Assembly: GCA_937858365.1 (NCBI GenBank)
Contig: CALLYK010000459.1
Location: 1-33,244, forward strand
Source: an uncultured Isosphaeraceae bacterium
Lineage (GTDB): Bacteria; Planctomycetota; Planctomycetia; Isosphaerales; Isosphaeraceae
Direction: 5' to 3'
DNA: 33,244 bases
Both the position numbers and the translations under genes were made by a program. This document shows, piece after piece, positions 8,601 to 17,700 of the stretch; within the stretch, counting starts at the first letter, position 1; each line of letters opens with the position of its first letter. Below the pieces are notes generated by a model, which worked only from the letters and a program-made list of their open reading frames with translations, did not search any database and was not told where the DNA came from.

Positions 8601-11600
8601 ACCCCCGCCGACCCGAGACGGAACACACCCTGGCCACGAACGTTCTGGCCGAGTTCGCCGTCGAGTCGCCCGACATGATCGCCGACTTGCTGATGGACTC
8701 CGACCCCAAGGCGTTCGTCCGGTTCTTCACCCTCGCGGAGAGGCTGGCGGCGTCGGTCGCCCCGCGACTACAGGCCGAGGTGGCCCGCCAGGTCGTGGCC
8801 TCGTGGGAGGACCCGCCCCTAGACGCCTCCTCAGCCAAGCCCGCGTCGGCGATCGCACAGCGCTTCGATTCCGCGGAAGGGGTCCTGGAAGAACGCTTCG
8901 CCTACTGCCAAACGCTCCCCTTCACCGAGTTCGCGAAACTGTGCGAAGCGCTCCGTCCGGCAGGCTATCGGCCAACGCGGTTCCGACCTTATTCGGACGA
9001 TGGAGCGCTTCGCGTCGCGGCCGTTTGGACGCGTGACCACCGGCCCTGGAGGTTCGCCGAAGACCTGACGGCCGAGGAAGTCCGAAGCCAGGACGAGTCG
9101 AATCGCCAGGCACGTTTCAGCGCCGTGGATGTGGCCGGTTATCTCAGCGGCAGCGGGCCGCGGTTCGCGGTCGTCTGGGTCGGCGAGAGGAATGAAGAGG
9201 AACGCGCCGAGGTCCAGGCCGGCCTGGTACCCGACGAATGGGCCATCGCCGAATCGCGGATGACGGAGAAAGACCGCAAGGTCCTGGGCCGTCAAGTCCT
9301 TCGGACGCCGGAGGGCGGACTGCTCGTGAGCGGTGTCTGGGCCCCCACCCAAGCCGGCGCCGACGCGGCCGAAGGGCCCGGCGCGTACGACCAATTCGAG
9401 CCGACGCTCGAACGCGATTTGTTATGTCGCAACGATCAATTGCTCATGGATGCGTCCGTGTACGAGGGGGGCAATGCCCTCGACCCAACCGAACGTGCGA
9501 AGGCGGCCTTGGCGCGGGCCGACGCTCGTCTCTCACTGGGTGGTGAGATGGCGGGCGCTCATCTGGAACGCGGCGTGGCCTTGGTCGCCCTGGGCGATTG
9601 GGAGAAAGCGGTGAAGGCCCTGGAAGGCCCCTTCCCGAAAGGGGCCAAGGCCGACCAAGCCCTACGCCTTCAAACCATCGCAATGGCGCGTTTGAAGCGG
9701 GTCGACGAGGCCCGGGCCGGACTTGGGCGTTACCTCAGCGGCGACCCGAGCACGCGCGATCGCACGGCCTTCGCGGCGACCGTCGCCGCCGCGCTTGGGG
9801 AGGGAGAGGAAGAGGCGTTCAAGGCCCTGGAGTCGGCCCTCGCCGAGCAGGGCGAAGACCTGGAATGGTCTCTCCTGGCGGCCGGCGCTTACGCTCAGGG
9901 GGCCCGATTCGCCAGAGACGATCACTTGGCAGCCGCTCGACGCGATCGGGCCATCGCCCTGGTCGCGCAGGCGGCGGGCGGCGGCGAAGTGGACTTTAAC
10001 CGCCTCGAACGTGACTTCGACCTCGACCCGCTGCGCCTGGACCCCCGCTGGCCCGACGTGGTCCAACCGAGCCGTCCCGATCGGCGCTACGCGACCGTCT
10101 GGTCGGCCGACCCCCGCTTTGAGTCGCTTGCGCTCTACGGGTTAGACCCGGCCACCGCCCGACGGCGCGGTCGAGATCTGACCGCGCGGGGTTATCGTCC
10201 CATCGCCGCTTCCGTGGCCCGAACCAAAACAGGGGCGCCGCTTCTGGCCCTCTCGGTCTGGCACCGACCTCTCGTGCAGGAATCGGCCAGGGAGGAACTC
10301 GGCCAGCGTCAGGCCAGGGCAGCCGCCGGATTGCTCCGTCTGGGTAGGGCCGAGGCCGTTTGGCCACTCTTGAGGCACTCGCCCGACCCCAGGGTCCGCA
10401 GCTTCCTCATCAATTGGCTGAAAGAACTCGGCGCGAACGCCCACCCTTTGATCGCCGAGTTCGATCGCCTCGACAAGGGACCGCAGCCCGCCCTCGCGCC
10501 GGGCGTCTCTCCCCATCAAGCGGTGGTCTTCCACCCGGAAACGTCCACCCGGCGCGCTCTGGTCCTCGCCCTCGGGTCCTTTCCGATCGAGTCGCTCGAC
10601 GCGGGCGACGCCGCACGGTTGACCCAGCGCTTTCTGGAACTCCATCGCGACGACCCGGACGCCGGCATTCACGGGGCGACGGCCTGGGCCCTTCGCTCTT
10701 GGGGGAAAGGGACCGAGCTTCAGGCAGCGTCGGCGGGCCCGGTCCCGCTGGAAAGTCGCGGGCCGCGCCGCTGGTTCCGCGACGCGCAAGGTCGCGACCA
10801 CGCCATCTTGGAAGGTCCCATCGAGTTCCTGGTTGGTTCGCCCCAGACCGAGCCCGATCATGACTCGACCACCGAGACCTTGCGAACGTGCATCATCCCG
10901 CGGCGTTTCGCGGTCTCTCTGAACGAAGTGACGAAGGCCGAATTTCAGCGCTTCTCCCAGAAGTCGCCGCGTTACGCGCCCGACCCCGCGAACCTGGCCC
11001 GATTCAGCCCCGACGCCGACGGGCCGATGGTCTTCGTCACCTGGTACGCGGCGGCGGCCTATTGCAACTGGCTGAGCGAGCGGGAAGGTCTGCCTCGCGA
11101 ACAATGGTGTTACGTGCCCCTCTCGGGCGACGTCTATGACGAGGGGATGACCATCCCCGCCGACTTTCTCCAACGCGCAGGCTATCGGCTACCAACCGAG
11201 GCCGAATGGGAATGCGCCCATCGGGCCGGCGCGGTCACGACGCGCGATTACGGGTTCTCACCCGAGCTGTTGGTGGCCTACGGTTGGTCTCAAGGGAACA
11301 GTCGTGATCGGGCCTGGTCGGTCGGCCGCAAGAAACCCAACGACCTGGGCCTTTTCGACACGATGGGGAACACGCTGGAATGGTGCCACGACCCATTCAT
11401 CGCGGTTCGCGGTGATCGCGCGGGGGTCGTTCGCGACGAGGCGCATCACGAAGAAACGATCGCTGAGCGCACCTCGCGAGCGTTGCGCGGTGGGTCCTTC
11501 TACTTTCCTCCGTCGTTGGTGCGGGCCGCGAACCGAGGCGGTTACGCTCCTTCTCAAGTCGACAGCTACATCGGCTTCCGGACGGCCCGGACCTGTCCTT

Positions 11601-11602
11601 GA
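5645..11602 (+). CDS. Giant Ser/Thr protein kinase / STAND NTPase / FGE-sulfatase-like fusion
   Basis: A 1985-residue protein. A Hanks-type kinase (residues 29-290) has GQGGYGRVY, K60, HRD with D154 and DFG with D172, so it should be active. A P-loop NTPase of the nSTAND type follows, with GPSGCGKSS (K393) and Walker B VLIVIDQLEQ (D466). One hydrophobic stretch near 793-812 (LLAILLAAAALWGG) probably spans the membrane, leaving the kinase and NTPase in the cytoplasm. Beyond it are alpha-helical repeats, two GYRP...VW-type repeats (near 1093-1180 and 1495-1545; like bacterial tandem repeat domain 1), a TPR-like region (near 1280-1470) and a C-terminal FGE/SUMF1-like domain (from about 1716) with RLPTEAEWE, NTLEW, RALRGGSF and IGFRTAR. 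The FGE cysteine pair is absent after RGGSF, so ligand or iron binding is likelier than formylglycine synthesis. ATG 5645 gives an N-terminus like other such kinases; 5591 would add 18 residues. Confidence 0.9.
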   Translation: MDTTDFHSPSASRERAPVPKPDEDPQRIGRYRVLERLGQGGYGRVYLALDEELDREVAVKVPRADRVTGPDDIEEYLTEARSLARLDHPHIVPVYDVGRTDDGLCYVVSKRIVGLDLAARLRKATPSYRESAEIVANVADALHHAHTRGLVHRDVKPANILIDDTNRPCLTDFGLALKDEDFGKGATRAGTPSYMSPEQARAEGHRVDGRSDIFSLGAVLYELLTGRKPFRGDTYLEVIDQILNTEPRPCRQVEDSVPKELERICLKALAKRVTDRYPTARDMAEDLRVFLEGASGQESRRAPSASGDLRDVTPVTHQAPATYTGDDSFRVVPKGLRSFDEHDADFFLQLLPGARDRDGLPESVRFWKTRVESRDPERTFRVGMLYGPSGCGKSSLIRAGLIPRLGASIRALYVEATPAETEDRLLRGLRQVVPEVQGESDLVATLATLRRGRVLPSGQKVLIVIDQLEQWLVSGLATENTDLVLALRQCDGRHVQAILLVRDDFWLAASRFLRDLEVPLLEGVNSALVDLFDTRHATRVLTAFGQANGNLPARGGEITAEQRAFLDRAIQDLAQEGRIIPVRLALFAEMMKGKPWTPATLRATGGIQGVGLTFLEETFSAPSAPVSHRLHEKAARAILKLLLPPSGRDIKGQMRSEQELREATGYGTRTRDFEDVLRLLDNELRLITPTDPEGSAGAPNLATGRGERYYQLSHDYLVHSLREWLTRHQRQNRRGRAELRLTERATLWGDKPENRRLPTLVEWVGIHLLTQRREWTDVQRRMMRGADRFHGVRALLAILLAAAALWGGVEVHGRMRASALVDALQTASTADVPPIIRQLAPYQHWAKSRLTELAAQASPEGRAKLHASLALLPLDSTLVHTLTEHMVTAGPAEFPVLRDALRTHAAEIVPRLWPVLEEAPVDDPRVLPLAGALASYAPEDPRWVTVGDHVAEALVKVNPVFLGPWLEAVRPAQAALVGPLSTIFRDPRRPETEHTLATNVLAEFAVESPDMIADLLMDSDPKAFVRFFTLAERLAASVAPRLQAEVARQVVASWEDPPLDASSAKPASAIAQRFDSAEGVLEERFAYCQTLPFTEFAKLCEALRPAGYRPTRFRPYSDDGALRVAAVWTRDHRPWRFAEDLTAEEVRSQDESNRQARFSAVDVAGYLSGSGPRFAVVWVGERNEEERAEVQAGLVPDEWAIAESRMTEKDRKVLGRQVLRTPEGGLLVSGVWAPTQAGADAAEGPGAYDQFEPTLERDLLCRNDQLLMDASVYEGGNALDPTERAKAALARADARLSLGGEMAGAHLERGVALVALGDWEKAVKALEGPFPKGAKADQALRLQTIAMARLKRVDEARAGLGRYLSGDPSTRDRTAFAATVAAALGEGEEEAFKALESALAEQGEDLEWSLLAAGAYAQGARFARDDHLAAARRDRAIALVAQAAGGGEVDFNRLERDFDLDPLRLDPRWPDVVQPSRPDRRYATVWSADPRFESLALYGLDPATARRRGRDLTARGYRPIAASVARTKTGAPLLALSVWHRPLVQESAREELGQRQARAAAGLLRLGRAEAVWPLLRHSPDPRVRSFLINWLKELGANAHPLIAEFDRLDKGPQPALAPGVSPHQAVVFHPETSTRRALVLALGSFPIESLDAGDAARLTQRFLELHRDDPDAGIHGATAWALRSWGKGTELQAASAGPVPLESRGPRRWFRDAQGRDHAILEGPIEFLVGSPQTEPDHDSTTETLRTCIIPRRFAVSLNEVTKAEFQRFSQKSPRYAPDPANLARFSPDADGPMVFVTWYAAAAYCNWLSEREGLPREQWCYVPLSGDVYDEGMTIPADFLQRAGYRLPTEAEWECAHRAGAVTTRDYGFSPELLVAYGWSQGNSRDRAWSVGRKKPNDLGLFDTMGNTLEWCHDPFIAVRGDRAGVVRDEAHHEETIAERTSRALRGGSFYFPPSLVRAANRGGYAPSQVDSYIGFRTARTCP

Positions 11603-11720
11603 ACTGCCGGCAATTGCGTTTTGTGGCGGTCCCCAACCCTTCTTGGGAATTTCCGCGCCCCGCCTCCTTCTTCAAGTGTCAAGTCGATGTGATCCTCGCG
11701 ACACTCGAAGGGGGCCCTTC

Positions 11721-13046
11721 ATGTCAGCCATCATTCGCCGTCGCGTCCCTCCTCCGCTCGTGCTCGGTTGGGAAGGTCATGATGAGGGGCGTAAAGTCAA
11801 GCAAATGGGCTTTGGCCCGAGCACACAGCCGGAGGCCGTGAAACGAGGCAGGCGCCGGCTCGTCTATCGGGGCGATGGCCACCTCCTCTGCGTGGCCCCC
11901 ACGGGTGCGGGCAAGGGACGCGGGCTCATCATCCCCAATCTCCTGACGTATCCTGGTCCGGTCATCGTCTCGGACCCGAAGGGCGAGAACTATCTGGTCA
12001 CGGCGCATCGACGACGCGCGATGGGGCATCGCGTGGTCGTGTTGGACCCCTTCCACGTGGCGACCGACAAAGGAGACTGGCTCAACCCGTTCGACGTCCT
12101 CGGCCTTCCCGGCAGCATGCCCGACGCCGACGTGGAGCTGATCGCCGAACTCATCACGGGGGGAGAACCCACCAGTGCCAAGGACCCCTTCTGGGACCTC
12201 ACGGGCGGCGGGATGTTGATTGGCCTTCTGGGACTCACCGCGCTCGAAGAGGACGCCGACCGGCGCAACCTCGGCACCGTGCTCGACCTGCTTTACGACG
12301 GCGATTGCGACTACAAGATCGCGGTGGCCCTGGACACCCGTAAGTTTCCCCATCAAATGATCTACAATGAACTGGCTGGCTATCTCTCGCATGAATCCGA
12401 CAAGTGCCGACCGAGCGTGCGTTCGACCGCGCAGGCGAAGGTGAAGGCCCTGGGATGTCAGGCCGTGCGCGAGGCGATGTCGGGGTCCACCTTCGACCTG
12501 GGCGCGATCGTTCGCGGCGAGCCGATCGATATCTTCATCGTGCTGCCCCCCGACAAGCTCCACAGCCATCGTGCCGTCTTGCGGCTCTGGCTGGGCGTCT
12601 TGATGACGGCCCTCATGAGGCGCACGAGCATCCCCGAACAGCGCACACTCCTCATGCTTGACGAAGTCGCCCAACTGGGGACGCTGGGCACGTTGCGTCA
12701 GGCGATCACGTTATTGCGCGGTTATGGTGTTCAAGTTTGGACCTTCTGGCAAGACCTGAGCCAGTTGAAGCTCCTTTACCCTCAAGATTGGCCGACCATC
12801 GTGAACAACGCGGCGGTCCTTCAGGCCTTCGGCATCTCCAACGGGCTCATGGCCGCGGAATGCGCGGCCGTCATGGGGTGCGAGCCGGGGGCGTTCCGCA
12901 AACTCGCGCACAACCAACAAATGATCATGCGACCTTATCAAGAAGTCCGGTCGCACCAACGGCTCGACTACTTGCGCGATCGCTGTTTCCGGGGCAAGTT
13001 CACCGCGAACCCGCGTCACGAGCGCGGACCCGCCAGGACCCTGTGA
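11721..13046 (+). CDS. VirD4/TraG-like coupling ATPase, soluble and orphan
   Basis: A 441-residue P-loop ATPase of the type IV coupling protein family: Walker A APTGAGKGRG (K65), then SDPKGENY, LDPFHV, LNPFDVL, and Walker B LLMLDEVAQLG (D314) followed by the LLRGYGVQVWTFWQDLSQL block typical of VirD4/TraG. In conjugation these hexamers feed DNA or protein substrates to a secretion channel. Canonical VirD4 has two N-terminal membrane helices; here only about 55 polar residues precede Walker A, so the protein looks soluble. No relaxase, VirB/Tra channel gene or integrase is in the window. ATG 11721 is supported by GAAGGGGG ending 6 bases upstream. It lies 118 bases after the kinase gene on the same strand and may be co-transcribed. 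A role in DNA or protein translocation is inferred from family only. Confidence 0.85.
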   Translation: MSAIIRRRVPPPLVLGWEGHDEGRKVKQMGFGPSTQPEAVKRGRRRLVYRGDGHLLCVAPTGAGKGRGLIIPNLLTYPGPVIVSDPKGENYLVTAHRRRAMGHRVVVLDPFHVATDKGDWLNPFDVLGLPGSMPDADVELIAELITGGEPTSAKDPFWDLTGGGMLIGLLGLTALEEDADRRNLGTVLDLLYDGDCDYKIAVALDTRKFPHQMIYNELAGYLSHESDKCRPSVRSTAQAKVKALGCQAVREAMSGSTFDLGAIVRGEPIDIFIVLPPDKLHSHRAVLRLWLGVLMTALMRRTSIPEQRTLLMLDEVAQLGTLGTLRQAITLLRGYGVQVWTFWQDLSQLKLLYPQDWPTIVNNAAVLQAFGISNGLMAAECAAVMGCEPGAFRKLAHNQQMIMRPYQEVRSHQRLDYLRDRCFRGKFTANPRHERGPARTL

Positions 13047-13069
13047 GCGTGTCGAGGCCCCGGTATAAT
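13041..13069 (+). promoter_or_regulatory. Putative sigma70-type promoter for the Tat-exported gene
   Basis: A perfect TATAAT (13064-13069) lies 17 bases after CTGTGA (13041-13046), which matches 3 of 6 positions of the -35 consensus and overlaps the VirD4-like stop codon. Predicted transcription starts near 13076, leaving a leader of about 35 bases with GGAGG (from 13101) before ATG 13111. It suggests the downstream gene is not dependent on read-through from the ATPase gene. Confidence 0.45.
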
Positions 13070-13110
13070 CCGGCTGGACATCTTGGTGGCGTGCCCGGAC
13101 CGGAGGCGAC

Positions 13111-14367
13111 ATGATCGATCGCAGGACCTTTCTGGCGGCGGCAGGCGCTGGGTTGGCTTCGACCTTGGGCGCGTCCCGATCGCGTGCCGACGGCGAAGCC
13201 AACAAAAAACTCGCAGTGGTGACGACCGAGTGGCGGTATCACTCGCACGCATGGCACATGGCGGAGCGCTTCCTGGTCGGTTATCCAATCGACGGCCAGT
13301 GGCACCGGCCGCCTCTCGACGTCGTCGCCGCGTACGTCGATCAGCGACCCGAGAACGACCTGAGTCGGTCCCGCGCGCAGGAGTTCGGGTTCCCGATCTT
13401 CCCCTCGATCGCCGAGGCCCTGCGTCTGGGCGGCAAGGAACTGGCCGTCGACGCGGTGCTCATCATCGGCGAGCATGGCCGATATCCGCGCAACGAATAC
13501 GGCCAAACGAAGTACCCCCGCTACGAGTTTTTCAAGCAAGTCACCGACGTTTTCCGTCAAGAAGGCCGGTCGCTTCCGGTCTTCAACGACAAGCACCTTT
13601 CCTGGAATTGGGAATGGGCCAAGGAGATGGTCGACATCTCCAAGGAGTTGAAGTTCCCGTTCCTGGCGGGCTCGTCGCTGCCGGTCACCTGGCGCATGCC
13701 CGCGCTCGACATGCCCCTGGAGGCCGACGTCGAAGAGCTGATGTGCGTGGCGATGGGGGGCGTCGACAGCTACGACTTCCACGCGCTCGAGACGATCCAG
13801 TGCATGGCCGAACGCCGTCGCGGAGGCGAGACCGGCGTGAAGGCGGTCCGGGGCCTCCGAGGCGCGGCCGTCTGGACTTTTATGGAACAAGCAGGGTGGC
13901 CGACGGACCTTTTCGAAGCGTGCCTTTCGCGCAGTCACACCCTGGCGCAGCCCGAGACGTTCAGCGATCGCCACCCCACGCCGCAACAGATGCGCGAATG
14001 GGTGAAGGACCCGGTCGCCTACTTCATCGAATACGCCGACGGCACCAAGGCCACCATGCTCTTGATGAACGGCCTGGTGGGGGACTTCACGTTCGCGGCG
14101 CGACTGCGCGGCGCGGCCAAGCCGCTTTCGACGCTCTTCCACTTGCCTCCGAACCCCAACGTGGTCTACTCGGCCGCGCTGATGTCCAAGGCGGAGGAGA
14201 CCTTCCTCACAGGCAAGACGCCCTATCCGATCGAGCGGACCCTTCTCACCACGGGGCTCGTGGAAGCGTGCGTGCGTTCGCTGGGTACGGGACAGGCCCG
14301 CCTCGAAACGCCCCACCTCGCCATTCGCTACCAAGGCCCCCGCGAATCGACCTACGCGCGAACATGA
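13111..14367 (+). CDS. Tat-exported Gfo/Idh/MocA-like protein
   Basis: The 418-residue product starts MIDRRTFLAAAGAG, a twin-arginine signal with likely cleavage after SRADG near residue 27, so it should be exported folded. The mature part resembles a Gfo/Idh/MocA oxidoreductase without an obvious GxGxxG: LAVVTTEWRYH opens a Rossmann-like fold, VDAVLIIGEHGRYP and LPVFNDKHLSWNWEWAKEMV sit where family members have the EKP loop (NDKHL replaces EKP), and the C-terminal half fits the mixed beta-sheet domain. Planctomycetes encode many Tat-exported members, usually tied to sugar breakdown, but no sugar genes are adjacent. GGAGG lies 6 bases before the start. The catalytic lysine equivalent and the substrate are unclear; it may be a non-enzymatic homologue. 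Confidence 0.65.
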   Translation: MIDRRTFLAAAGAGLASTLGASRSRADGEANKKLAVVTTEWRYHSHAWHMAERFLVGYPIDGQWHRPPLDVVAAYVDQRPENDLSRSRAQEFGFPIFPSIAEALRLGGKELAVDAVLIIGEHGRYPRNEYGQTKYPRYEFFKQVTDVFRQEGRSLPVFNDKHLSWNWEWAKEMVDISKELKFPFLAGSSLPVTWRMPALDMPLEADVEELMCVAMGGVDSYDFHALETIQCMAERRRGGETGVKAVRGLRGAAVWTFMEQAGWPTDLFEACLSRSHTLAQPETFSDRHPTPQQMREWVKDPVAYFIEYADGTKATMLLMNGLVGDFTFAARLRGAAKPLSTLFHLPPNPNVVYSAALMSKAEETFLTGKTPYPIERTLLTTGLVEACVRSLGTGQARLETPHLAIRYQGPRESTYART

Positions 14368-14771
14368 AGAAGAAGCTCGTTGAAAGGGGCGGCCACGTCT
14401 CCTCCCGAGTGAGAGGTATCGCGTGATCATTTGGACGAATCCCGCAGGCCCGCCCCCTCCCCGATAGGCGCGATGGATCGCGTGGGCTTCTGGTGGTCGA
14501 TGAGAACACTGACATCGTGATCCAGGTGACGGCCCTGGGGCCACGGCCATCGCTCCTTGGTATTCGTTCATGCGGCGGGAATCGAGGTCCGATTGCTTCC
14601 CTTCGATCCGTGCTCACTTTGCAGCTTGCCTCCTGACGGTTTAGGATGATGGGGTGGACTTTTCCGTCGACCTCGCTCCTTGGGCGTCCTCATCGACGAC
14701 CCACGAGGAGGACCGAGTGGAATTGAAGATCACGCCACATCCAAATTCACTTATATATTGAGAGTTTAAAG
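14368..14771. other. Non-coding stretch before the large surface protein gene
   Basis: About 400 bases with no credible gene. ORFs here on either strand have low-complexity, arginine/proline-rich translations. It contains the promoter candidate listed separately and an AT-rich end (about 14740-14771) that includes ATATATTGA, a 9-mer also present at 1979-1987 upstream of the VioB-like gene. I recognise no insertion sequence, RNA gene or terminator. Confidence 0.5.
14619..14647 (+). promoter_or_regulatory. Weak promoter candidate upstream of the surface protein gene
   Basis: TTGCAG (14619-14624) and TAGGAT (14642-14647) are spaced by 17 bases, matching 3 of 6 and 4 of 6 consensus positions. 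Transcription would start near 14654, giving a leader of about 118 bases. Such matches occur by chance at modest frequency, so this is only a candidate. Confidence 0.28.
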
Positions 14772-17700
14772 ATGTCGCCTCGGCCGACCTGGTTGGTCCC
14801 CTTCGCCACTCACACCCGTCGATCCCGGACCAAGCGCCGACTCGGTTTCGACGACCTTGAGGTCCGCTCCCTCCTGGCCGCCACGATTTCCGGCACCGTC
14901 TTTCAATTGATCGACGCCAACGGGTTTTTTCCGACGGCACAGATGGGCGGCTTTCTTTCCACGGTCGGCAATGTGCCGGTCTCGCTCGATGGCGGAGCCC
15001 CGGTCCTCAGCGGGGCCTCGGATGGCTCGTATTCTTTCGCGAACGTCGCGCCCGGGTCGCATACCGTCGCGATCAGCCTGCCCTCCGGTTTTCTTGGTTT
15101 CAGCGGCCAATCCCTGAGTTATTCGCTCGTCATCCAGGCCAATCAAACGAGTTACGCAAACCTTAATTTCGCACTTACACCCAAGTCAGCAGCCCTGGTC
15201 CAGAACCTGTATGAACTCGTCATGTCGCGCCCGGCGACGGCCGATGAACTGAAGTCCCAAGTGGCCGCGGCGGAGCGAGGCGCCAGTCCCGGAAGCACCT
15301 TCCAATCGCTCTTGACCTCGGGTGAGTTCCAGTTGAATTCCCAGCCGATCGCGAACTTCCTGGGCGCGGTCTTCCCCGGCCGACCACTGCTGATTGGCTT
15401 GATGCGTAACGCCGTCCAATTGCAAGGGCTCGGGGTCGCCCAAGACGCGACCATGCTTCAGGTCATCTATTCGCGGCCCTTCGTGGCCAAGTACGGCGAC
15501 ACGAGTCTCCTCGCCGACCCCGACTACGTTCGGTTCCTCTACCGGACCTTGCTCTTGCGCAATCCCACGCCAACCGAGCGCGCGAATTGGGTGGACGGCC
15601 TTCGAAAAGGGACGATCAACCGAGGCGACGTCGCCCTGACCTTGGTCGGGACCAAGGAGTTCTTACACAAGCAGCCGTTCGCGGCGCCTCGCGTGGGTGT
15701 CTCCCTCGCGTACCTTGGGACACTCGGTCGCGAGGCGACACCCGCCGAACTGAAGTCGGGCGTCGCCAGGGTCCACTCGGGTGAGTCGTACGAACGGTTC
15801 GCCAACCGTCTGGCCGCGTCGACCGAGGCCCGTAATTTGAAGGGCTACACCGACACGTTCGTTTGGGACGTGAAGGCCCATCAGGTCCCGACGGCCACGA
15901 ACGACCTCGCACGCCTTCAACAGTACGACCCGACCACGAACGCATTCGATATCGCGGTGACGGCCGGTTCCATCACAAGTTCCGCCGCCTCGCCGACGAA
16001 CCTCTACGTGATTTCGCACGGTTGGGCCCCCGGCTTCGCCGAGGACGTCCTACTGCACTCGACGCCCGGTAATCCTCTGCGTTGGTGGCAAACGCCCGGT
16101 TTGCCCGACTCTCAAGGCGACGCCGCTTCCCCCTGGATGTTCGACGGCGTCGCCTACGTTTCGTCGCAGGGTTTGGCCCAGGCGATCGTGGCAAAAGACC
16201 CGCTGGCGAAGGTGGTCGCGTTCAGTTGGCTCGATCAATCGGCCACTCCGCAAGCCTTCACCCCATCCAAGCTGGGCCTGGTGGGCAAGGTCCGCGCGGG
16301 GACCGCGATCGTGCGCGGCCTGGACACGGGCCGCCTTCTGCCCGGCATGACGATCTCAGGGCCCGGCATTGAACCTGGCTCGTTCATCCGGTCCTTCGGC
16401 ACCGAGCCCGGCTCGATCGTCTTATCGCGGCGGGCCACAGCGAATGTGTCCGCCGCCGTCCTGACAGTGGACCTCGCTCGCTTCGCGGTCGCCGGTCGGC
16501 TGGCGCCGGGAAGTCCAGTCGTCAGGGGCATCGACACGAGCTACCTCGTGTCGGGGATGACGGTCTCGGGACCGGGGATCGCGGTGGGGACCGCCGTGAA
16601 GTCGATCGACTCGCCCAGCCAACTCACACTCACGTCGTCGGCGACGACCGCGGGCAAACCGATGCTCGTCTTCACTGGGACGAACCTGGTGGTGATCTCC
16701 CAACGTGGGACGACCACGACGGGCTCGAAGACGCTCACGGGCCTGGACACGTCGCAGCTTTCGCTGGGCCTGACCGTGGTGGGTCCCGGCCTCGCCCCGG
16801 GGACGACCATCGCCAACATCGATGGGCCCACACAGGTAACGCTTAATCAAGCAGCAACGGGATCGTACACGTCACCCGTGGTCATCAAGGGGACCGACCT
16901 TGATTCCACACTCAAACAGCTTCTCTACGTGGGACAATCGGAAGCGAACACGCAAGTCAACGGGTTGCGGATGGCCTCGGCGATCGAAAAGGCGCTCGCG
17001 CCCGGGTTCTTCTCGTTTGGGTCCTCTTCCGGCGCTGGACTCATCCATTTGCTGGGCCATAGCCACGGGGCGAAGGTCGCGACGGTCGCCACGCTCGCCT
17101 TGCGGCAGGCCGGAGTCCCAGTGGCCCAACTGACCACGCTGGAATCACCTGAAGCGGGCCCCACCATCGGCACGAGCGTCCTCAACGTGGCGACGCACTT
17201 GGCGAACCTCGGCGGCGCTGAGAACTTCCTTTGGTATTACTTGCGCCAGATGAAGCTTGGTCGATCATCGGTGGGCGCCTCGCGCACGTCCACAGACTCG
17301 ACCTTCGTCGACAATTACTATTCGCAAGAGGGGGTGGGCACGGCCCTCGGGTCGCTTGACCTGTCTCAGTTCGACCCGAGCGCGTTGCCGCTCTCTTCCA
17401 TCTTGGACGTCCAGCTTCATCCCGAGCTGCTCTATGGGGCCCTCGGCCTTTCGGACCTCGGCGGCATTCAACAAACTTTGCTGGGCTCGCACGACTATCC
17501 GCCGCCTTTCTACGGGCAAAGCGGCCTTCAGGGGCCTTCATCACCCCAGGTCGGCATCAACTGGTCTCCCCTGCTGGGACCCGCGAACGTGCCGACAACG
17601 CAAGCGTTCGCCCAGCCGAGCACGCTCCGACGCTCAGGCACACTGACGAATGGCAGCACGCTGGTCACGGGGGTCGACGTGAGCGGCCTGGCCGTTGGGA

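Noticed and set aside
11450-11599. Possible diversity-generating retroelement target in the FGE-like C-terminus
   Set aside because: RGGSF...IGFR is the same fold as DGR variable proteins, but no reverse transcriptase or template repeat is in the window and the codons are not enriched for AAY.
11721-13046. Integrated conjugative element
   Set aside because: Only the coupling-protein-like ATPase is present; no relaxase, channel genes, integrase, direct repeats or tRNA target were found.
13000-14571. Long antisense ORF (523 codons) opposite the Tat-exported protein
   Set aside because: Translation is rich in Arg/Gly/His with no domain pattern, while the plus strand has a twin-arginine signal and a ribosome binding site. 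It is a GC-rich shadow.
14646-14726. Short ORF of 26 codons in the 14368-14771 gap
   Set aside because: No supporting ribosome binding site, arginine-rich translation, and too short to separate from chance.
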